Below are positions 7,501 through 9,714 of a stretch of 9,714 nucleotides of DNA, piece by piece. The translations under genes were made by a program, and so were the position numbers. This DNA is from Candidatus Latescibacterota bacterium (lineage in GTDB: Bacteria; Latescibacterota; UBA2968; UBA8231). Below the pieces are notes generated by a model, which worked only from the letters and a program-made list of their open reading frames with translations, ran no database searches and was not told the DNA's origin. Numbering within the stretch: position 1 is the stretch's first letter; the number at the start of each line of letters is the position of its first letter. The DNA is taken from assembly GCA_022827165.1 (NCBI GenBank), contig JAJDTN010000159.1:1-9714 (forward strand), given 5' to 3'.

Positions 7501-9102
7501 CAGGTCGGGCAGCTGGTGGCGTTGGGGCGGGAACGCGAGCAGGTCGTCCACCGGCTCCAGGGTCAGGGTGGCGCCGCGGGCGGCGGGGAGGCCGCCGCGG
7601 TTGACGGCGTCGAGGAGCACCACCGCCTCCTCCCCGGCCGCCAGGAGGCTGTCCCCGGTCTGGTCCCGCACGCCCAGGACCTCGAACTCGATCTTGGGTC
7701 CGCTGATCTCGACCCGGGCCTCGATGCCCCGCTCGGTCCGCTCGATGGAGGTGATGGCGCAGGTGCTGCGGCCGTTCTGGTCGGCCGAGCCGGGGTTCGA
7801 GGCGGCGGTGAACTCGGTGCGCCCGCCGCGGCCGAAGACGTCGGTGGCATCGCCGAAGTTGCCCGCGTGGGACCGGGAGTAGTCGTCGTCGCGGGCCCAG
7901 AAATCGAGGTTGTCGCCGCCGTCGAGGGGATCGGGCGTCCGGCCGGCCGGGAAGCCGGCCTCGTTCCAGCGGCCGTCGGCGCACTCCAGGTCGACCTGCC
8001 AACGCGGGTTGATCACGCCGCCCGAGCGGTCGCCCGTGACGTGCCAGATGAGCAGGCCCTCGGCGGGGATCCCGCGGTCGTAGAAGGAGGAGCGGGTCCG
8101 GTACTCCAGCAGGAAGTACTCGTCGGGGCCGGTGGGGACGCGGACGACCTCCCCCGTCTCGGCCACGTCCCGCACGAGGATGCGCTGCGACCGGCTTGCG
8201 ACCTCGGTGACCCGGGCCCAGCCGAGCTGCAGGCGGCTCCACGCGGAGAAGCTGACCGGGCCGTCGTCGCCCCCCCACCCGAGGGCCCCCCAACCCATGA
8301 GGCCCCAGTTGCCGATGCCCGCGGAGTCCTCCGCCGGATCGCTGAGGGGCACCAGGCTGTAGAGGTCGGGCAGGTTGAAGAGGGCGTGGCCCAGTTCATG
8401 GGCGACGGTGCCCGCCGCCTCGGCGAAAGTGCGGCCCTGGGCGACCAGACCGGAGCCATAACCGATGGGCCGCCCGTCGAAGCCGGGGTCCGAGGAGGCT
8501 GCGATCTGGTGCAGGCTCGAGGCGATCCCGGTGGCCCCGGCGATGATGAAGTTGCGCGGCATGCGGGGTGTGAGGACGACGACCAGATCCACCCGGCCGT
8601 CGTCGTCGCCGGAAGCCGGCCGTCCGTCGGGCCCGTCGTCATCGAACCGGGCGAGATCCAGATCGTCGTCCACCTGCCCCAGGATCTCCGCCACGAAGTG
8701 CCAGTAGCGGCCGAACTCGGTGGGACCGGCCGCCGCGTAGTCGCCGGGGCCGCCCGAGGCGAGGTAGCGCCTTGGCGCCACGACGCCGCGGAGGGTCAGG
8801 CTGCCGAAGGACATCTCCCGGTAGAAGTGGCTGACGCTGCCGGGACGGTCCGGGTCGAAGAGGGACTCGGCCCAGGAGGGCACGCCGAGCTGCTGGCCTT
8901 TGAAGCCGGCGAAGACCACCAGGGCGGTGATCCGCGACAGGGGAGTGGAGGCGGCGGCCCCGGCCGGTCTCGAGGCAGCGATCAGGGCTTCGGCGCTGAA
9001 GGGCGAGGGCGCGGCTGCGTCGGGCCGGGTGGAGACCGCCAGGATCGCCGCCAGGAGCAAGAGAACTCCGTGCCGTCCACTGTAGCCTGGGGGACTCAGC
9101 AT
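4528..9102 (-). CDS. Large secreted M6-family metalloprotease with Asp-box propeller and C-terminal FlgD-Ig/T9SS-like sorting domain
   Basis: The start chosen is ATG 9102-9100, giving 1524 residues. It is followed directly by a signal peptide (hydrophobic GVLLLLAAILAVS at 12-24, cleavage near 31). The open frame continues to an ATG at 9180, but that stretch is repeat relic. No strong ribosome site is seen at either. An M6 (immune inhibitor A-like) peptidase spans about 57-464, with zinc motif HELGHALFNLPD (His235, Glu236, His239, Asp246) and a likely Met-turn in GLMGWG (Met269). A CARDB/Ig-like stretch lies at about 470-590 and an Ig-like domain at about 704-800. About ten Asp-boxes of the S-x-D-x-G-x-T/S-W type lie between 851 and 1381 (a sialidase/Ycf48/Vps10-like propeller). 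The C-terminal domain (1438-1524) opens with SYPNPFNASTVIPF and contains GVYFIRL, as in FlgD-Ig/T9SS type A tails. The inferred role is an exported protease, perhaps surface-anchored or released. It converges on the metallo-hydrolase gene. Confidence 0.9.
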   Translation of the reverse strand: MLSPPGYSGRHGVLLLLAAILAVSTRPDAAAPSPFSAEALIAASRPAGAAASTPLSRITALVVFAGFKGQQLGVPSWAESLFDPDRPGSVSHFYREMSFGSLTLRGVVAPRRYLASGGPGDYAAAGPTEFGRYWHFVAEILGQVDDDLDLARFDDDGPDGRPASGDDDGRVDLVVVLTPRMPRNFIIAGATGIASSLHQIAASSDPGFDGRPIGYGSGLVAQGRTFAEAAGTVAHELGHALFNLPDLYSLVPLSDPAEDSAGIGNWGLMGWGALGWGGDDGPVSFSAWSRLQLGWARVTEVASRSQRILVRDVAETGEVVRVPTGPDEYFLLEYRTRSSFYDRGIPAEGLLIWHVTGDRSGGVINPRWQVDLECADGRWNEAGFPAGRTPDPLDGGDNLDFWARDDDYSRSHAGNFGDATDVFGRGGRTEFTAASNPGSADQNGRSTCAITSIERTERGIEARVEISGPKIEFEVLGVRDQTGDSLLAAGEEAVVLLDAVNRGGLPAARGATLTLEPVDDLLAFPPQRHQLPDLLPDVPHPAGILDGPPRVLVAADFAGWQMARLRLTAVTGADTIGRQDLGIPVISARQEGIQWRVRDWQGTDRLDPGDLFRVDLLLPATAPDLLRALSFRLSSPSGGAARVSDGIVRFAGDGPHKARSSRSPEFLALAEAAGTELTFVLEVRTPFQVWRDTAAFAVTRRPDITPPRVERLRLSAGREGLLLQIRRSHILEGSGIRRVSARIHGLPDSTLRADLPMAGRDGAYQARWEGPAGTYSITVEVEDANGNIGRSEAERIEIEDAGGPAGVTDSGLAGDWRPVEPAVTHESPLLQVDARQGGAWYGRTSGRVWRSLDQGASWHPTSFMIMDREPFFLRSMVHRDHEDPRTAYVVEDGGYLFTTLDGGTTWSPVPMPGGTVAAFVDDHLPGRLYAASDEAVFLSDDWARTWTRFAVEGRAMGVWSHPADRERTYAWVPSDWHSDRLWRLDGTGARDVGYVPVRYGYRPPVPDPWIPGGFYLLENHLNLDSNARTRVWEGTTLHHTSDEGATWRTLDVDLGSEVEGVAVSDFEPGLLYAHTEESLFRSHDGGDTWQGTGARFDPVAQNYLQRVNAFGPSGLTIRTSRAVYVSRDRGETAVPLRVESPSPVGTVWFDDLKGLNTSPYEVVFQAPWDSRVRIVPFYPGYLRRSTTGGESWELLEIGADRPRFDPSSAPRPSLFADPWRSGVVYLADAGLWRSSDHGESWERMGPFSDLDQTAVDRGQVMRPLPGGALLASRDTLAVLYGDSLWVGHKDGRDWRVAGRLEPGVSGLDLARHPDEAGLLYAAADAGCFVSGDGGRTWRRVQEPRTGSWQTARLRGHPVDADALYLAADRELYHSPDRGETWRPLHTGYPGVPWINDLAVDPSDPSTLYVATPAGLFSLENPPTAVALDAPVPRTTRLLGSYPNPFNASTVIPFRLGAAGRVRIDIFNLLGQRVRRLVDEARAPGLHKVRWSGTDDRGSPLSTGVYFIRLTTGDVAETRRCMLIR
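4530..4569. repeat. 40-bp direct repeat, copy 1 (3' end of the M6 protease gene)
   Basis: These 40 bases, read on the minus strand, encode the last residues of the protease (GDVAETRRCMLIR) up to the first base of its stop codon. They are repeated without mismatch at 9168-9207, offset 4638 bp, in the same orientation. The base on each side differs between copies. At this copy the 8-mer GGATCAGC is tandemly doubled (4525-4540), and the TGA stop lies in that doubling. Confidence 0.95.
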
Positions 9103-9167
9103 GGTTTCACGAGTGGACGCTCCGGGCGTAGTGCCGTTCCTCTTGATGGTCCCGCAAGGTTCGCTTG
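9103..9167. other. Leader of the M6 protease gene
   Basis: This 65-bp stretch lies between the repeat copy and the protease ATG on the minus strand. It is open in the protease frame (SSEPCGTIKRNG...) but looks like ordinary leader sequence. I see no convincing -35/-10 pair, no strong ribosome site next to 9102 and no terminator. The promoter may lie further upstream, or expression may come from the neighbouring gene. Confidence 0.5.
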
Positions 9168-9207
9168 AGCGGATCAGCATGCAGCGCCGGGTCTCGGCGA
9201 CATCGCC
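9168..9207. repeat. 40-bp direct repeat, copy 2 (upstream of the M6 protease gene)
   Basis: This is a perfect copy of 4530-4569, lying 66 bp before the start codon chosen for the protease. On the minus strand it encodes the same GDVAETRRCMLIR, but the following codon is TCA instead of TGA, so the frame runs on into the protease gene. The two copies bracket the whole protease coding region. Confidence 0.95.
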
Positions 9208-9243
9208 TGGAGACCGGGGACCCCGGGAGCGCCGCGCCGGCTC
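9168..9243 (-). pseudogene. Relic of the 3' end of a second gene with the same C-terminal sorting-like domain
   Basis: The 40-bp perfect match to the protease 3' end is followed (going into the would-be gene) by a gap: 29 bases present at 4570-4598 are missing here. Similarity then resumes imperfectly for roughly 40 bp. For example, TGGAGACCGGGGACCCC at 9208 compares with TGGAGAGCGGGGACCCC at 4599. The 29-bp loss breaks the reading frame, and the stop codon is also gone, so this piece cannot encode a working domain. It is best explained as the remnant of a lost or deleted paralogue, or of a partial duplication of the protease gene. The ATG at 9180 that opens the long frame comes from this relic (its MLIR) and is unlikely to be the true start. 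Confidence 0.65.
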
Positions 9244-9714
9244 CTACGGACCCTCCAGCAACCTGGCGGAGATCGTCAGTTTCCAGGGTTCAGGATGCTC
9301 CACTTCAAAAATCCTGTCCGGTCCCACTACATGTTGCCGACCCTGCGGACTCCCGCCTGTGCTGGCCCAGTGCATATGGCTCCCCAACAAGGCGTAGGCT
9401 TCCCTCCAACCCGGGAGCATGATCTTCACGAAATCCCCCAGGAACCCGGTGTGGCTCCTGACTGTCTCTTCGCGAAGGGCAGGCGAGAAGGAGACCGACA
9501 TGTCGGCCTGAATGATGTTGTGCTCAGGACCGATCAACTCGAGCGTCGCCTTGCCGAAGGACGCTTCCCCCAGGAGCCGTTCCTCTCCGGTGGGCCGTCG
9601 CCGGGGGGCGGGCTTGAAGGTCCAACCACGTTTCTCGAAATGCGCTTGAATCCTGGATCGGCTGATACCCAGGCCGGGTGTGGGGGCGGAATCCCGGGCG
9701 GAGGTGTCCTCGAT
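9244..9714 (-). CDS. Hypothetical protein, C-terminal part (5' end outside window)
   Basis: An open frame runs from the window edge to a TAG at 9246-9244, giving 156 residues with no internal stop. A shorter version could start at TTG 9537, but upstream codons also look coding, for example GISRSRIQAHFEKRGWTF (near 9609-9669). I therefore treat the gene as 5'-truncated. The sequence is mixed alpha/beta in character, with alternating segments such as GKATLELIGPEHN and WKLTISARLLEG. There is no signal peptide, membrane segment or recognisable catalytic motif in the visible part, and I do not recognise the family. Its DNA is about 58-60% GC in the 160 bp I counted (9281-9440), clearly lower than the genes to the left. 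It has A/T-ending codons such as GAA, AAA and ATT, suggesting recent acquisition or a less adapted gene. Its stop is in the same frame as the downstream relic and protease. Confidence 0.6.
   Translation of the reverse strand: MEDTSARDSAPTPGLGISRSRIQAHFEKRGWTFKPAPRRRPTGEERLLGEASFGKATLELIGPEHNIIQADMSVSFSPALREETVRSHTGFLGDFVKIMLPGWREAYALLGSHMHWASTGGSPQGRQHVVGPDRIFEVEHPEPWKLTISARLLEGP

Noticed and set aside
4948..9168. Plus-strand open frame of 1406 residues running antisense to almost the whole protease gene
   Set aside because: Its product is low-complexity Gly/Pro/Arg/Val-rich with no recognisable domain, start signal or ribosome site. Such frames are common opposite GC-rich genes with strong third-position bias. 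The minus strand carries clear M6, Asp-box and C-terminal-domain motifs.
4530..9207. Insertion sequence or integrative element bounded by the 40-bp repeats
   Set aside because: There is no transposase or recombinase between the repeats and no inverted terminal repeats. The repeat is itself coding sequence for the protease C-terminus, so gene duplication or loss fits better than transposition.

Overview
This is a very GC-rich (by eye about 70% or more) bacterial window with compact gene packing. The best clue to the organism is a huge secreted M6-type metalloprotease. It ends in a FlgD-Ig-like / type IX secretion-like C-terminal domain with the SYPNPFN...GVYFIRL pattern. That combination at this GC suggests the FCB side of bacteria, for example an Eisenbacteria- or Krumholzibacteriota-like lineage. 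This placement is inference; no marker gene is present.

Layout. Positions 1-308 (+) hold the 3' part of an ABC ATPase, followed 5 nt later by an 847-residue FtsX/MacB-type permease of the YbbP/LolCE kind (314-2857, +). A TesA-like SGNH esterase/thioesterase (2774-3526, -) converges on the permease and overlaps its 3' end by 84 bp. Together these resemble the ybbA-ybbP-tesA neighbourhood of Proteobacteria, with tesA at the permease end. A 149-bp divergent spacer carries a consensus TATAAT box that is nearly symmetric. It leads into a secreted metallo-beta-lactamase-fold hydrolase (3676-4512, +). The M6 metalloprotease (4528-9102, -) converges on that gene with a 15-bp gap. Its product is about 1524 residues: signal peptide, M6 peptidase, CARDB/Ig-like domains, about ten Asp-box (BNR/Vps10-like) repeats, then the C-terminal sorting-like domain. 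At the right edge (9244-9714, -) is the C-terminal part of an unrecognised protein whose DNA has visibly lower GC.

The most unusual structure lies between those last two genes. A 40-bp perfect copy of the 3' end of the M6 gene sits just upstream of that gene, without its stop codon. Beyond a 29-bp gap the match continues imperfectly. This looks like the relic of a second gene with the same C-terminal domain, lost by recombination or by insertion of the neighbouring gene. No RNA genes, CRISPR arrays, transposases or phage genes were seen. All four complete genes have products expected to act in or beyond the cell envelope. No dedicated new defence or metabolic system is evident.
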